Assembly (NCBI GenBank): GCA_963804885.1 | Contig: CAWDSF010000017.1 | Coordinates: forward strand, 1-64,000 | DNA length: 64,000 nucleotides | Reading direction: 5' to 3' | Source of the DNA: PALSA-1004 sp963804885 | GTDB lineage: Bacteria; Pseudomonadota; Gammaproteobacteria; Burkholderiales; SG8-41 | Notes under the pieces: model-generated | Told to the model about the DNA's origin: nothing | The model's input: only the letters and a program-made list of their open reading frames with translations | Databases searched by the model: none | Program-made: the position numbers and the translations under genes | Shown: piece by piece, positions 20,128-29,586 of the stretch | Layout of the letters: each line of letters starts with the position of its first letter | Numbering within the stretch: position 1 is the stretch's first letter

Positions 20128-20133
20128 TATAAT
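20128..20133 (+). promoter_or_regulatory. Probable -10 box of the ZIP transporter gene
   Basis: A perfect TATAAT lies in the 70-base gap between pgeF and the transporter. No good -35 was seen. Transcription from here would start near 20140, which argues for the ATG at 20169 rather than the in-frame GTG at 20145. Confidence 0.45.
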
Positions 20134-20168
20134 TCGCGCCTTTCGTGTCAGTGTCATTTCGCGCCGCC

Positions 20169-20936
20169 ATGTCCGTTCTTGCCTGGATCATCGCCACCAG
20201 TTTTGCCGGCGGCCTGTTGAGCGTCGCGGCGGCCGCGGCGTTCGCATTGAACGCGCGCGTCACGCATGTGCCCGTGCTGATCAGCTACGCAGTTGGCGCG
20301 CTGCTCGGCGCGGTCTTTCTCGACATTCTGCCGCATGCGTTCGCGCTGTCGGGCTCGCCGCAGCAGACCGCCGCGACCATCCTCGCCGGCATCCTGCTCT
20401 TTTTCGTGCTCGAAAAGCTGGTGCTGTGGCGGCATTGCCATCTGGACCAGTGCGAAGCGCACGATGCGCACCCGGCGCAGCACGATCACGGGCGCAGCGG
20501 CATGATGATCATGGTCGGCGACACCTTCCACAACTTCGTCGACGGCATTCTGATCGCGGCGGCGTTCATCGCCGACGTCAAGCTAGGCCTCGTGACCGCG
20601 ATTGCGATCGTCGCGCACGAAATACCGCAAGAGGTCGGCGACTTCCTCGTTTTATTGCATTCCGGTTACAGCAAACGGGCGGCGCTGCTGTTCAATGCGC
20701 TGTCGAGCCTGGCCATGCTGGTCGGCGGCGTGCTCGCGTACTACGCGCTGCAAAGCATGCAGGAGTCGATCCCCACGCTGCTCGCGCTGGCGGCCGCGAG
20801 CATGCTGTATGTCGCGGTCGCGGATCTCATTCCCGGTTTGCACAAACGGCCCGAGATCCAGGCGTCGGTGCAGCAGGTCGGCCTCATCTGTGCGGGCATC
20901 GCGACGATCTGGGGCGTCGGCGCCGTTCTGCACTGA
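20169..20936 (+). CDS. ZIP-family metal transporter
   Basis: A 255-residue membrane protein (MSVLAWIIATSFAGGLLSV onward) with about eight helices and a histidine-rich cytosolic loop (HCHLDQCEAHDAHPAQHDHG). It carries the ZIP metal-binding helices VGDTFHNFVDGILIAAAFI and IVAHEIPQEVGDFLVLLHSG. ZIP proteins import zinc or related divalent ions into the cytoplasm; the substrate is not set by sequence. The start at 20169 is preferred over an upstream GTG at 20145 because of the promoter position. The frame is intact. Confidence 0.9.
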   Translation: MSVLAWIIATSFAGGLLSVAAAAAFALNARVTHVPVLISYAVGALLGAVFLDILPHAFALSGSPQQTAATILAGILLFFVLEKLVLWRHCHLDQCEAHDAHPAQHDHGRSGMMIMVGDTFHNFVDGILIAAAFIADVKLGLVTAIAIVAHEIPQEVGDFLVLLHSGYSKRAALLFNALSSLAMLVGGVLAYYALQSMQESIPTLLALAAASMLYVAVADLIPGLHKRPEIQASVQQVGLICAGIATIWGVGAVLH

Positions 20937-20974
20937 CCTTCTCGCGTCGCGCTCACATCTCACACGAGCGCTGC

Positions 20975-21003
20975 TTGACACTGTACCGACCGCCACGCAG
21001 AAT
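20975..21003 (+). promoter_or_regulatory. Probable sigma-70 promoter of phaC
   Basis: A perfect -35 box TTGACA (20975-20980) is followed after 17 bases by CAGAAT (20998-21003), a partial -10 match. It lies in the 94-base gap between the ZIP gene and phaC, giving a leader of about 20 bases. Confidence 0.5.
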
Positions 21004-21030
21004 CGACTTCATCACCGCCCGCGGCTCGAC

Positions 21031-22798
21031 ATGACACAAAACGGCAACAGCGCGAACAATCCGCCGCCGGCGTCGCCGCAGGCGCTGTTCGACGGCCTTT
21101 CCGCGGCCGGCCGCCAATTCATCGAAAACGTGGTCGGCTCGCTGTCGCCGGCGCAACGCGCCGACAGCGCGGAAATCATGCGCGCGCTGACCGCCGGCGC
21201 ACAGGCCGACGACGGACGCTACGCCGAACTGCAGCAACGCTATTACCGCCAGCACCTGGAATTGTGGATGAACCTCGCGCGCGCCGGCGATGGCGCCGCA
21301 CCGATTGCACCGATCGCGGTGCCCGACAAGGCCGACCGCCGGTTCCATGCGCCCGAATGGCAGACGCTGCCCTACTTCGATTATCTGAAGCAGGCCTACC
21401 TGATCAATTCGCGCTGGCTTGCCGACATGGTCGAAAACGCGCAGCTCCCGGAGCCGGCGAAACACAAATTGCGGTTTTTCACGCGCCAGGTGATCGATGC
21501 GGCGGCGCCCGCGAATTTTGCGCCGACCAATCCCGAAGTAATCAAGTTGGCCGCCGCGACCAACGGTGAAAGTCTCGCGCGCGGCCTCGAGCACTTGAGC
21601 GCGGACGCGAAAAAAGGCCGCATATCGATGACGGACGAGTCCGCCTTCGAGATCGGCCGCAATATTGCGATGACGCCGGGCACCGTCGTCTTTGAAAACG
21701 AGCTGATGCAGCTGATCCAGTACGCGCCGGCGACGCCGAACGTGTTCGCGCGCCCGCTCGTGATGGTGCCGCCGTGCATCAACAAGTACTACATCCTCGA
21801 TCTGCAGCCGGAAAACTCCTTCGTGCGCTATACGGTCGCGCAGGGGCACACGGTGTTCATGGTCTCGTGGCGCAACGTGCCGGCGACGATGGGGCATCTA
21901 ACGTGGGACCACTACCTCGCGGACGGCGTGATCAAGGCGCTCGACGTCGCGCGCGACATCTGCGGCGTGGCGCAGGTCAACGTGCTGGGCTTTTGCGTCG
22001 GCGGCACGCTGGTCGGCGCGGCGCTCGCGCTGCTCGCGGCGCAGGGCAATTCAGCCGCGGCGAGCGTGACGCTGCTCACCACCATGCTCGATTTCAGCGA
22101 CGCCGGCGACCTCGCGGTTTACGTCGATGACGCATACGTGCGGCAGCGCGAGCTGGATTTTGCGCACGGCGGAGTCTTGCATGGCAAGGAACTCGCGCTC
22201 ACTTTTTCAAGCCTGCGCGCGAACGACCTCATCTGGAACTACGTCGTCAACAATTATCTGAAAGGCGCCGCACCCGCCGCGTTCGATCTCTTGTACTGGA
22301 ACAGCGACAGCACCAACCTGCCGGGCGCGATGTTCGTTTACTACATCCGCAACACGTATCTCGAGAACAACCTGCGCTGTCCCGGCAGGCTCACGATGTG
22401 CGGCGAGCGCGATCGACCTGTCGCGCGTCACCGTGCCGGCCTACATACTCGCGACGCGCGAAGACCATATCGTGCCGTGGAAGACCGCTTACCAGAGCAC
22501 GCAACTCCTGGGCGGCGACATCCGGTTCGTGCTCGCGGGCAGCGGCCACATCGCGGGCGTGATCAACCCGCCCGCCAAGAAACGCCGCAATCACTGGACC
22601 AATACCGCGGTGCCGAAAGAGGCCGCGGCATGGCTGGACAGCGCAACCTCGCAGGCGGGCAGCTGGTGGCCGGACTGGATAAACTGGCTCGCCGGACACG
22701 CCGGGGCACAAACGCCCGCGCCCGCCGCGGCCGGCAATGCCAATTACCCGCCGCTGGAACCGGCGCCGGGACGCTATGTGCGGGAGCGGTGCGACTAG
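21031..22798 (+). CDS. phaC: Class I poly(3-hydroxyalkanoate) synthase; one frame break
   Basis: Polymerises 3-hydroxyacyl-CoA into PHB on granules. Long class I N-terminal domain (FDGLSAAGRQFIENVVGSLS, then FHAPEWQTLPYFDYLKQAYL), the lipase-like box LGFCVGGTLVGAAL with the catalytic cysteine, the aspartate region YILATREDHIVPWKTAYQST and the histidine GSGHIAGVINPP. The frame changes once near 22405 (MCGE into IDLSRVTVPAY). One extra base explains it, and the span is one over a multiple of three. The intact enzyme would be about 588 residues, normal for class I. Next gene is phaB; no thiolase (phaA) is present. Confidence 0.95.
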
Positions 22799-22869
22799 AT
22801 TCACGCGCAACCCGCGGTTCGTGATAGGCTGGTTTTCTGCAAGTGGAATTTCATAATCGAGGAGATGTC

Positions 22870-23614
22870 ATGGCTCAAAGAGTAGCAGTCGTCACCGGCG
22901 GCATGGGTGGCCTGGGTGAAGCGATCTGCATCAAGCTGTCCAAAATGGGTTTCACCGTCGTCACCACCTATTCACCCGGCAACAAGAAATCCGCTGAGTG
23001 GCTCGCAGAGATGAAAAAGGACGGCCATCGCTTTCATGCGGTGCCCGCGGACGTCGCCGACTTCGATTCCTGCGCCAAGGCAGTCAAGCAGGTCGAGACG
23101 GAAGTCGGCCCGATCGACGTACTCGTCAACAACGCCGGCATCACGCGCGACATGACGTTCAAGAAAATGGGCAAGGTCGACTGGGACGCCGTGATGGGCA
23201 CCAACCTCGACAGCGTGTTCAATATGACCAAAGCCGGTGCTCGACGACATGGTCGACCGCGGCTGGGGCCGCGTAATCAATGTGTCGTCGGTCAACGGCC
23301 AGAAAGGCGCGTTCGGCCAGACCAACTACTCGGCAGCCAAGGCCGGCATGCACGGCTTCACCAAGGCGCTCGCGCTCGAAGTCGCGAAAAAAGGCGTCAC
23401 CATCAATACCATTTCGCCCGGCTACATCGGGACCAAAATGGTCATGGCCATTCCGAAGGAAGTGCTCGATTCCAAGATCATTCCGCAGATCCCGGTGGGC
23501 CGGCTCGGCAAGCCCGAGGAAGTCGCGGGCCTGGTCGCTTATCTGTGCTCGGATGAGGCGGCATTCGTGACCGGCGCCAATATAGCGATCAACGGCGGCC
23601 AGCACATGCAATAG
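22870..23614 (+). CDS. phaB: NADPH-dependent acetoacetyl-CoA reductase; one frame break
   Basis: Reduces acetoacetyl-CoA to (R)-3-hydroxybutyryl-CoA for PHB synthesis. Short-chain dehydrogenase motifs are VVTGGMGGLGEAIC (cofactor loop), VLVNNAGITRDMTFKKM, NVSSVNGQKGAFGQTNYSAA (catalytic Ser and Tyr, with Lys following) and NTISPGYIGTKMV. The MTFKKM stretch is typical of PhaB rather than FabG. The frame changes near 23238 (FNMTKA into VLDDMVDRGWG) by one extra G. The start at 22870 has a good GAGGAG ribosome site and sits 71 bases after phaC. Confidence 0.93.
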
Positions 23615-23663
23615 AGGGTTAGCTGCGAAACTGCGCACCGCACGCCCGGCGCGGGAGCCGCGC

Positions 23664-23669
23664 TATAAT
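23664..23669 (+). promoter_or_regulatory. Possible -10 box in the phaB-phaR gap
   Basis: A TATAAT in GC-rich surroundings lies in the 266-base gap between phaB and phaR, consistent with phaR having its own promoter. No convincing -35 was found, and the rest of the gap shows no gene. Confidence 0.35.
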
Positions 23670-23880
23670 GAAACGATGCAGCATGGCGATATTGACGCAG
23701 CGCACACGGCGCCCGGGTTGTTCATATCGCCGCGCTGCGACAATGCGGCGGCTTTAAGCCGGCCGCGCCCAAAGACGCCACGCGCGGGGCGAATTGCTGC
23801 ACGACATTCGATAAAAGCCGACGCGTTGGATACGATACTGGATATGATGCCGATACCGCAGTGCACACCGGGGGCCGGAC

Positions 23881-24522
23881 ATGAGTGAAGCTGTCAGAAT
23901 AATCAAAAAGTATCCGAATCGCCGGCTCTACGACACGACGACCAGCATCTACATCACGCTCGCGGACGTCAAAAAACTGGTGCTCGAAAACATCGAGTTC
24001 AAGGTCGAGGACGCGAAATCCAAGGAAGACCTCACGCGCAGCATCCTGCTCCAGATCATTCTCGAGGAAGAAAGCGGCGACGGCGTGCCGATGTTCTCCT
24101 CCGACGTGCTGTCGAAGATCATCCGGTTCTACGGCAACGCGATGCAGGGCATGATGGGCAACTACCTCGAAAAGAACATCCAGACGTTCATCGAAATCCA
24201 GAAAAAGCTGCAGGCGCAGTCGAGCGCGCTCTACGGCGGCGGCACGGCGATGCCGAACGCTGAAGCGTGGAGCGAGTTTCTGAAGATGCAGGGCCCGGCG
24301 ATCCAGGGCCTGATGGGCAGCTATCTCGAGCAGAGCGCCAATGCGTTCCTCGAAATGCAGCAGCAGATGCAGAAGCAGTCGCGCAACCTGTTCGGCAACT
24401 TCCCGTTCCCGAATTTCGCCGCTGCCAATCCGTTCGCGTCGCCGCCGCGCGAAGACGCCGCCGGCCAACCCGCAAGCTCGCCTGCGCCCAAGGATGATAA
24501 CGGCGACAAAAAAGGCGGCTGA
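23881..24522 (+). CDS. phaR: Polyhydroxyalkanoate synthesis repressor PhaR
   Basis: A 213-residue DNA- and granule-binding repressor that controls phasin genes in response to PHB. The N-terminal PHB/PHA accumulation regulator domain is clear (KKYPNRRLYDTTTSIYITL, then FKVEDAKSKEDLTRSILLQI). It is followed by two similar helical stretches (YLEKNIQTFIEIQKKLQAQS and YLEQSANAFLEMQQQMQKQS) and a disordered acidic/basic tail. Its phasin targets are not in this window. rimO follows 10 bases later, suggesting co-transcription. Confidence 0.93.
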   Translation: MSEAVRIIKKYPNRRLYDTTTSIYITLADVKKLVLENIEFKVEDAKSKEDLTRSILLQIILEEESGDGVPMFSSDVLSKIIRFYGNAMQGMMGNYLEKNIQTFIEIQKKLQAQSSALYGGGTAMPNAEAWSEFLKMQGPAIQGLMGSYLEQSANAFLEMQQQMQKQSRNLFGNFPFPNFAAANPFASPPREDAAGQPASSPAPKDDNGDKKGG

Positions 24523-24532
24523 AAAGCAGCGG

Positions 24533-25919
24533 ATGGCGACAGAAACTGCGCCTAAGAAGCAACGAACGGCAACAGCAGCGGCGCCGGCAAAGCAGCGCAA
24601 GCGGAGCGGCGCCGCGCCGAAAGTCGGGTTCGTTTCACTCGGCTGCCCCAAAGCACTCGTCGATTCCGAACGCATCCTCACGCAATTGCGCGCGGAGGGT
24701 TATCTCGTCGCGCCGAGCTATCAGGATGCGGACCTCGTGGTGGTCAACACCTGCGGCTTCATCGACAGCGCGGTCGCGGAATCGCTCGACGCCATCGGTG
24801 AAGCGCTCGTCGAAAACGGCAAGGTCATCGTCACCGGCTGCCTCGGCGCGAAGGGCAACGTGGTGCTGGACGCGCACCCTCGCGTGCTCGCAGTCACCGG
24901 TCCGCATGCGACCGATGAAGTCATGCGCGCGGTGCACGAGCACCTGCCGCAGCCGCCCGACCCGCATCATCGACCTGATCCCGCCGCAGGGGATCAAGCT
25001 CACGCCGCGGCATTACGCGTATCTGAAAATCGCCGAGGGCTGCAATCACCGCTGCACGTTCTGCATCATCCCGTCGATGCGCGGCGATCTGGTGAGCCGT
25101 CCCGTCGGCGAAGTCATGCAGGAGGCGGAAAACCTGGTCAAGGCGGGCGTCAAAGAGCTGCTCGTCATTTCGCAGGACACCAGCGCGTACGGCGTCGACG
25201 TCAAGTACCGCACCGGCTTCTGGGGCGGCCGGCCGCTCAAGACGCGCATGACGGAGCTCGCGGTTGCGCTGGGCGAGCTCGGCGCGTGGGTGCGCCTGCA
25301 TTACGTCTATCCGTATCCGCACGTCGACGAAGTGCTGCCGCTGATGCGCGCGGGAAAAATCCTGCCTTACCTCGACGTGCCGTTCCAGCATGCGAGCCCG
25401 CGCATCCTGAAAGCGATGAAGCGGCCCGCCAATTCGGAAAACAACCTCGCGCGCATCCGGCGCTGGCGCGAGATCTGCCCCGACCTTACGATCCGCAGCA
25501 CCTTCATCGTCGGCTTTCCCGGCGAAACCGACGAAGAGTTCGAGCAGCTGCTCGAGTTCATCGAGGACGCGCAACTCGATCGCGTCGGCTGCTTCGCGTA
25601 TTCAGCCGTCGACGGCGCGACCGCCAACGCGCTGCCGAACCACGTGCCGGAAGAACTGAAAGAAGAACGCAAGGCGCGGTTCATGGCGGCGCAGGCGCTC
25701 GTCAGCACCGCGCGGCTACAGCGCAAGGTCGGCACTACGCAGCGCGTGCTGATCGATCACGCGGATGCCAAGGCGGTGGTTGCGCGCAGCAGCGCCGATG
25801 CGCCTGAAATCGACGGCGTCGTCCACCTTGCGCCGTCGCCGAAGCTCGTCGCGGGCGAATTCGCGAACGTGCGGATTACGCGCGCGGACGAGCACGACCT
25901 GTGGGGCGTCGCGGTTTGA
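24533..25919 (+). CDS. rimO: Ribosomal protein S12 methylthiotransferase RimO; one frame break
   Basis: A radical-SAM enzyme adding a methylthio group to the conserved aspartate of ribosomal protein S12. Domains in order are UPF0004 (VGFVSLGCPKALVDSE, VNTCGFIDSA, VTGCLGA with three cluster cysteines), the radical SAM core with IAEGCNHRCTFCIIPSMRG, FIVGFPGETDEEFEQL, and a C-terminal TRAM domain. An extra N-terminal extension of about 28 residues rich in Lys, Ala and Thr precedes the first domain, so a later start is possible though none is obvious. One extra C near 24962 shifts the frame. The intact length is about 461 residues. Confidence 0.93.
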
Positions 25920-25968
25920 AGCGCGCGATCGCCACGTAGTCAATTACGCGGAGCGGTAACGAGCGCCG

Positions 25969-26355
25969 ATGTGGCAACGCATACGCAGCTGGGCGCGTCA
26001 GCTCAAGGCCGAGACCATCGCGCTCTGGTTCTGCTGCAGGCATCCCGCCACGCCGCTGGCCGCCAAGATACTCGCGACACTGGTCGTCGCCTACGCGTTG
26101 TCGCCCATCGACCTGATACCGGACTTCATTCCGGTGATCGGTTATCTCGACGACGTGATCCTGATTCCCATCGGCATCTATTTCACGCTGAAGCTGATAC
26201 CGCCGCCGGTAATCGAAGAGTGCCGCGTTCAGGCGCAGGCGTGGCTGGAAGCGCATAAGGACAAACCCCGCAACTACATCGCGGCGGGTGTGATCGTCTG
26301 CCTGTGGCTCGCCGCGCTGTGGCTGGCATGGCGGTGGTTCGCGCCGGCTGATTAG
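25969..26355 (+). CDS. YkvA family protein (DUF1232)
   Basis: A 128-residue membrane protein. The DUF1232 signature AYALSPIDLIPDFIPVIGYL followed by DDVILIPIG is clear in the middle, and a single hydrophobic helix (AAGVIVCLWLAALWLAW) lies at the C terminus. The family is widespread and of unknown function. It starts 49 bases after rimO and converges on the DinG-type helicase gene. Confidence 0.85.
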   Translation: MWQRIRSWARQLKAETIALWFCCRHPATPLAAKILATLVVAYALSPIDLIPDFIPVIGYLDDVILIPIGIYFTLKLIPPPVIEECRVQAQAWLEAHKDKPRNYIAAGVIVCLWLAALWLAWRWFAPAD

Positions 26356-26374
26356 ACCCGCCGGCCGCGCCGCC

Positions 26375-28339
26375 CTATTCGCGCTCGAAAAACGCGATCA
26401 CCTCGGCCGCCTCGCGCGTGCCTTTCATCGACGGCAGGCTGCGCAGGATGCGGCGGCCGTAACCTTTGCTGAAGAGTCGCGGGTCGCAGATCATCAGCAC
26501 GCCGCGATCGGTCTCGTCGCGGATCAAGCGCCCGGCGCCCTGCTTCAAAGTGATGACCGCCTGCGGCAACTGGAATTCGACGAATGCATTGCGCCCGTCG
26601 CGGTTGATGCGCTCGATGCGCGCCGCCAGCAGCGGGTCGTCGGGCGGCGCAAACGGCAGCTTGTCGATGACGACCAGCGACAGTGCCTCGCCGCGCACGT
26701 CGACGCCCTCCCAGAACGACTGGCTGCCGACGAGCACCGCGTTGCCGACGCGCCGGAACCGTTCGAGCAGCTCGGTGCGCGAGCCTTCGCCCTGCATCAG
26801 CAGCGGATAGTCGAGCCCGCGCTGTGCGAACGCGTCCTTTAAGAGCTCGTAGCCTTCGCGCATCGCGCGCAGGCTCGTGAACAGCATGAACGCGCGCCCG
26901 CCGCTCGCTTCGATCGCGGGCAGTGCAGCCGCAACGACGGCTCTTGTGTAATCGGGCGTGTTCGGCTCCGGCATGCCCTTGGGCACGTACAGCAATGCGT
27001 GCGTGGAGTAATCGAACGGGCTCTCCCATGAGTGCGTGATCGCGTCGGTCAAGCCCAGTTGCGCGCGGTAATGGCTGAAGTCGCCGCCGACTGACAGCGT
27101 CGCTGAGGTGAATATCCACGAGCGCGCGCGCTCGTCGATCTGGCCCTGAAACACTTCCGCGATCGACAGCGGCGTCGCGTTCAGATGCAACGCATGATGA
27201 AAGAGCTCGAGCCAGCGCACGAATTCGGGATCGTCCTGGTCGCGCCAGCGGCGCACGCCGGCGGCGAGCAGCTGACCGCGCTCCCAGCATTTTTCGAGGC
27301 CTTCGCTGCGCGCGGCCTGCGTTTCGAGCGTTGCCACCAGCGCATCGAGTTTCGCGCAGACAGTCGCCAATGCCGGCTCAAAGTCGCGATTGCGCGCCAG
27401 CGCCTGGAACGGGAAGCGTCCGCCCTCTTCCTTGAATGCCAGCCGCAGATCGCGCGCCGCCTTGTCGAGCGCGTGCGCGGCCTCGGGCAACGGCGCGAAA
27501 TCCTTGGCTGACGCGACTGCTTCAATGCGCGTGTCGCGCGCAAGCTCGATCAGCTGTGAAGTCGATACCGTCTGCCCGAAAAAAAGGCTCGCCGTTTCCG
27601 GCAGCTGGTGCGCTTCGTCGAAAATTATCGTGTTCGACGCGGGCAAGAGTTCCGACACGCCCTCGTCGCGCAACACGACGTCGGCGAAAAAGAGGTGATG
27701 ATTGACGACGACGACATCCGCCGCCAGCGCCTGCTTGCGCGCTTCCATGACGAAGCATTTCGCGTAATGCTCGCAATCGGAGCCGAGGCAATTCTCGCGC
27801 GTCGACGTCACGTACGACCAGATCGCGGCGTTCTCCGGCACCGCAGGCAGATCGCTTTTGTCGCCGGTCACGCTGTTCTTCGCGAAATTAGCGATGATCG
27901 GCAGGTAGCGCGCATCGTCGCGCGTCGGAAAGCGTCCTTCGTGCTGGGCGCGCGCGACGTAATGGTGACAGACGTAGTTGGCGCGGCCTTTGAGCAGCGC
28001 GACGGTGACCGGCACTTTGAGCGCCTCGCGCACGACCGCGATGTCGCGGTCGAACAACTGGTCCTGCAGGGTCTTGGTGCCGGTCGAAATGATGACCTTG
28101 CCGCCCGACAGCAGCGCGGGCACGAGATAAGCGAAGGTTTTGCCGGTGCCGGTGCCCGCCTCCGCTATGAGCACGGTATTTTTCTCGATCGCATGCGCCA
28201 CCGCGCGCGCCATTTCGAGCTGGCCATCGCGCACGCGAAAGCCGTCGACGGCCAGCGCGAGTGCGCCGTCGGCCGCGAATATCCTGTCCAGATCTTGCAA
28301 AGGATTCCCATCAAGGACCGCAGCGCCGCGGTCCCGCAC
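26375..28339 (-). CDS. DinG/YoaA-family ATP-dependent DNA helicase
   Basis: A 654-residue superfamily 2 helicase of the XPD/DinG type. Walker A AEAGTGTGKTFAYLVPALL, motif II IIFDEAHQLPETA, and an Fe-S cluster region with cysteines in YVCHHYVAR and NCLGSDCEHYAKC. The C-terminal motor domain holds VGSQSFWEGVDVRGEALS and KQGAGRLIRDETDRGVLMI. These enzymes unwind damaged or structured DNA (R-loops, forks) 5' to 3'. The architecture without an exonuclease domain and the length are closest to YoaA. The frame is intact. It is divergent from the phosphodiesterase gene at 28372. Confidence 0.9.
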   Translation of the reverse strand: MRDRGAAVLDGNPLQDLDRIFAADGALALAVDGFRVRDGQLEMARAVAHAIEKNTVLIAEAGTGTGKTFAYLVPALLSGGKVIISTGTKTLQDQLFDRDIAVVREALKVPVTVALLKGRANYVCHHYVARAQHEGRFPTRDDARYLPIIANFAKNSVTGDKSDLPAVPENAAIWSYVTSTRENCLGSDCEHYAKCFVMEARKQALAADVVVVNHHLFFADVVLRDEGVSELLPASNTIIFDEAHQLPETASLFFGQTVSTSQLIELARDTRIEAVASAKDFAPLPEAAHALDKAARDLRLAFKEEGGRFPFQALARNRDFEPALATVCAKLDALVATLETQAARSEGLEKCWERGQLLAAGVRRWRDQDDPEFVRWLELFHHALHLNATPLSIAEVFQGQIDERARSWIFTSATLSVGGDFSHYRAQLGLTDAITHSWESPFDYSTHALLYVPKGMPEPNTPDYTRAVVAAALPAIEASGGRAFMLFTSLRAMREGYELLKDAFAQRGLDYPLLMQGEGSRTELLERFRRVGNAVLVGSQSFWEGVDVRGEALSLVVIDKLPFAPPDDPLLAARIERINRDGRNAFVEFQLPQAVITLKQGAGRLIRDETDRGVLMICDPRLFSKGYGRRILRSLPSMKGTREAAEVIAFFERE

Positions 28340-28371
28340 GATTAAAGCGCGTGAGTATAATCCGATTCGCC

Positions 28372-28851
28372 ATGCGTGATGCCGCTACAGCACTGAAAAT
28401 CGGCTTGATCTCCGATACCCACGATGTCCTGCGTCCACAGGCGCGCGACGCGCTCGCCGGCGTCGCGCATATATTGCATGCGGGTGACATTTGCGAAAGC
28501 CATGTGCTCGCGGACCTCGCGGCAATTGCGCCAGTCACCGCCGTGCGCGGCAACAACGACCGCGGTGCGTGGGCCCGTGAATTGCAAACGACCATGCGGG
28601 TCGAGCTCGGCGGCGTGTCTATCTATATGGTGCACGATCTGGCCGAACTCGACATCGATCCGGGCGCCGCGGGCGTGCAGGCGGTGATCTACGGGCATTC
28701 GCACAAACCGCGCATCGAGGAGCGTGCGGGCGTCCTCTACGTCAATCCCGGCAGCGCCGGCCCGCGCCGTTTTTCTTTGCCGGTCTCAGTGGGCTTTCTC
28801 GAAATCAAGGCGGGCAAAATCAGCGCGACGCTCGAAACCCTGCAGGTCTGA
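28372..28851 (+). CDS. YfcE/MJ0936-family metallophosphoesterase
   Basis: A 159-residue calcineurin-like phosphodiesterase: LISDTHD (first metal pair), HAGDI, VRGNNDRG (catalytic His equivalent region), VHD and YGHSHKPRIEE, ending VNPGSAGPRRF. Family members hydrolyse phosphodiesters such as cyclic nucleotides in vitro; the natural substrate is unknown. A TATAAT at 28356-28361 lies only 10 bases before the ATG, so transcription from it would give a nearly leaderless message. Confidence 0.88.
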   Translation: MRDAATALKIGLISDTHDVLRPQARDALAGVAHILHAGDICESHVLADLAAIAPVTAVRGNNDRGAWARELQTTMRVELGGVSIYMVHDLAELDIDPGAAGVQAVIYGHSHKPRIEERAGVLYVNPGSAGPRRFSLPVSVGFLEIKAGKISATLETLQV

Positions 28852-29072
28852 ACGCGCCGCCGCGCGCTCAGCGGATTTCATCCACCTTCAACCTATCTGC
28901 CGGTCGCGATCAGGCTGGGCCATGCAACCACTGCAGGGCGGCCGTGGTCTTTAAATATTGTGTACATGTCGCTGCAAGTTTGTTTATTCGGTCAAGTTCA
29001 CCCCCGCCGCTGTATTTCGCGATGTGAAATCAGGATTTACAACCGACGCTGCATCGCCTATAGTCCGCCCCG

Positions 29073-29558
29073 ATGAAAATTTTTTCCGCTCTTGCTGCAC
29101 TGGGTATCGCGCTGGCCTCCGCACCTGCACTTTCCGTCGACACCGCGCGCGATCAGGCATCCGACAGTTATTTGAGCCGGGCGCGCGAAGTAACCATCCA
29201 GGCGCTCTCGTTTCTCGGCGTCAACTACAAATGGGGCAGCTCCAATCCCGAGCGCGGATTCGACTGCAGCGGTCTCGTTACTCACGTGTTTCAGCAGGTC
29301 GCCGGCATGGTGCTGCCGCGCAACTCGCAAAGCATGAGCAAGGTCGGCGAGAAAATCGACAAGGTCGACCTGCAGCCCGGCGATCTCGTGTTTTTCAACA
29401 CCCGCCGCCAGCCCAACTCCCACGTCGGCATCTATATCGGCGACGAACGCTTCGTGCATGCGCCGAGCCGCGGCGGCGAAGTCGAAATCTCCGACATGCA
29501 GGAAAGCTACTGGAAAAAGCGCTTCAACGGCGCGCGCCGGCTGCTGAACAGTGACTGA
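29073..29558 (+). CDS. NlpC/P60 (C40) cell-wall peptidase
   Basis: A 161-residue exported peptidase: signal peptide (ALAALGIALASAPALS), then the NlpC/P60 catalytic core with FDCSGLVTHVFQQ (catalytic Cys), PGDLVFFNTRRQPNSHVGIY (catalytic His) and the third polar residue region ERFVHAPSRGG. Such enzymes cut gamma-D-Glu to diaminopimelate bonds in peptidoglycan peptides. The 221 bases upstream (28852-29072) hold no gene that I can support and are AT-richer near 28955, consistent with a promoter. It is convergent with the patatin gene. Confidence 0.9.
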   Translation: MKIFSALAALGIALASAPALSVDTARDQASDSYLSRAREVTIQALSFLGVNYKWGSSNPERGFDCSGLVTHVFQQVAGMVLPRNSQSMSKVGEKIDKVDLQPGDLVFFNTRRQPNSHVGIYIGDERFVHAPSRGGEVEISDMQESYWKKRFNGARRLLNSD

Positions 29559-29586
29559 CGTCAGCGGCTGACGCTAACGATCCACG

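Noticed and set aside
20145..20168. GTG start for the ZIP transporter
   Set aside because: Would lie at the transcription start predicted from the TATAAT box; the ATG at 20169 begins the first membrane helix properly.
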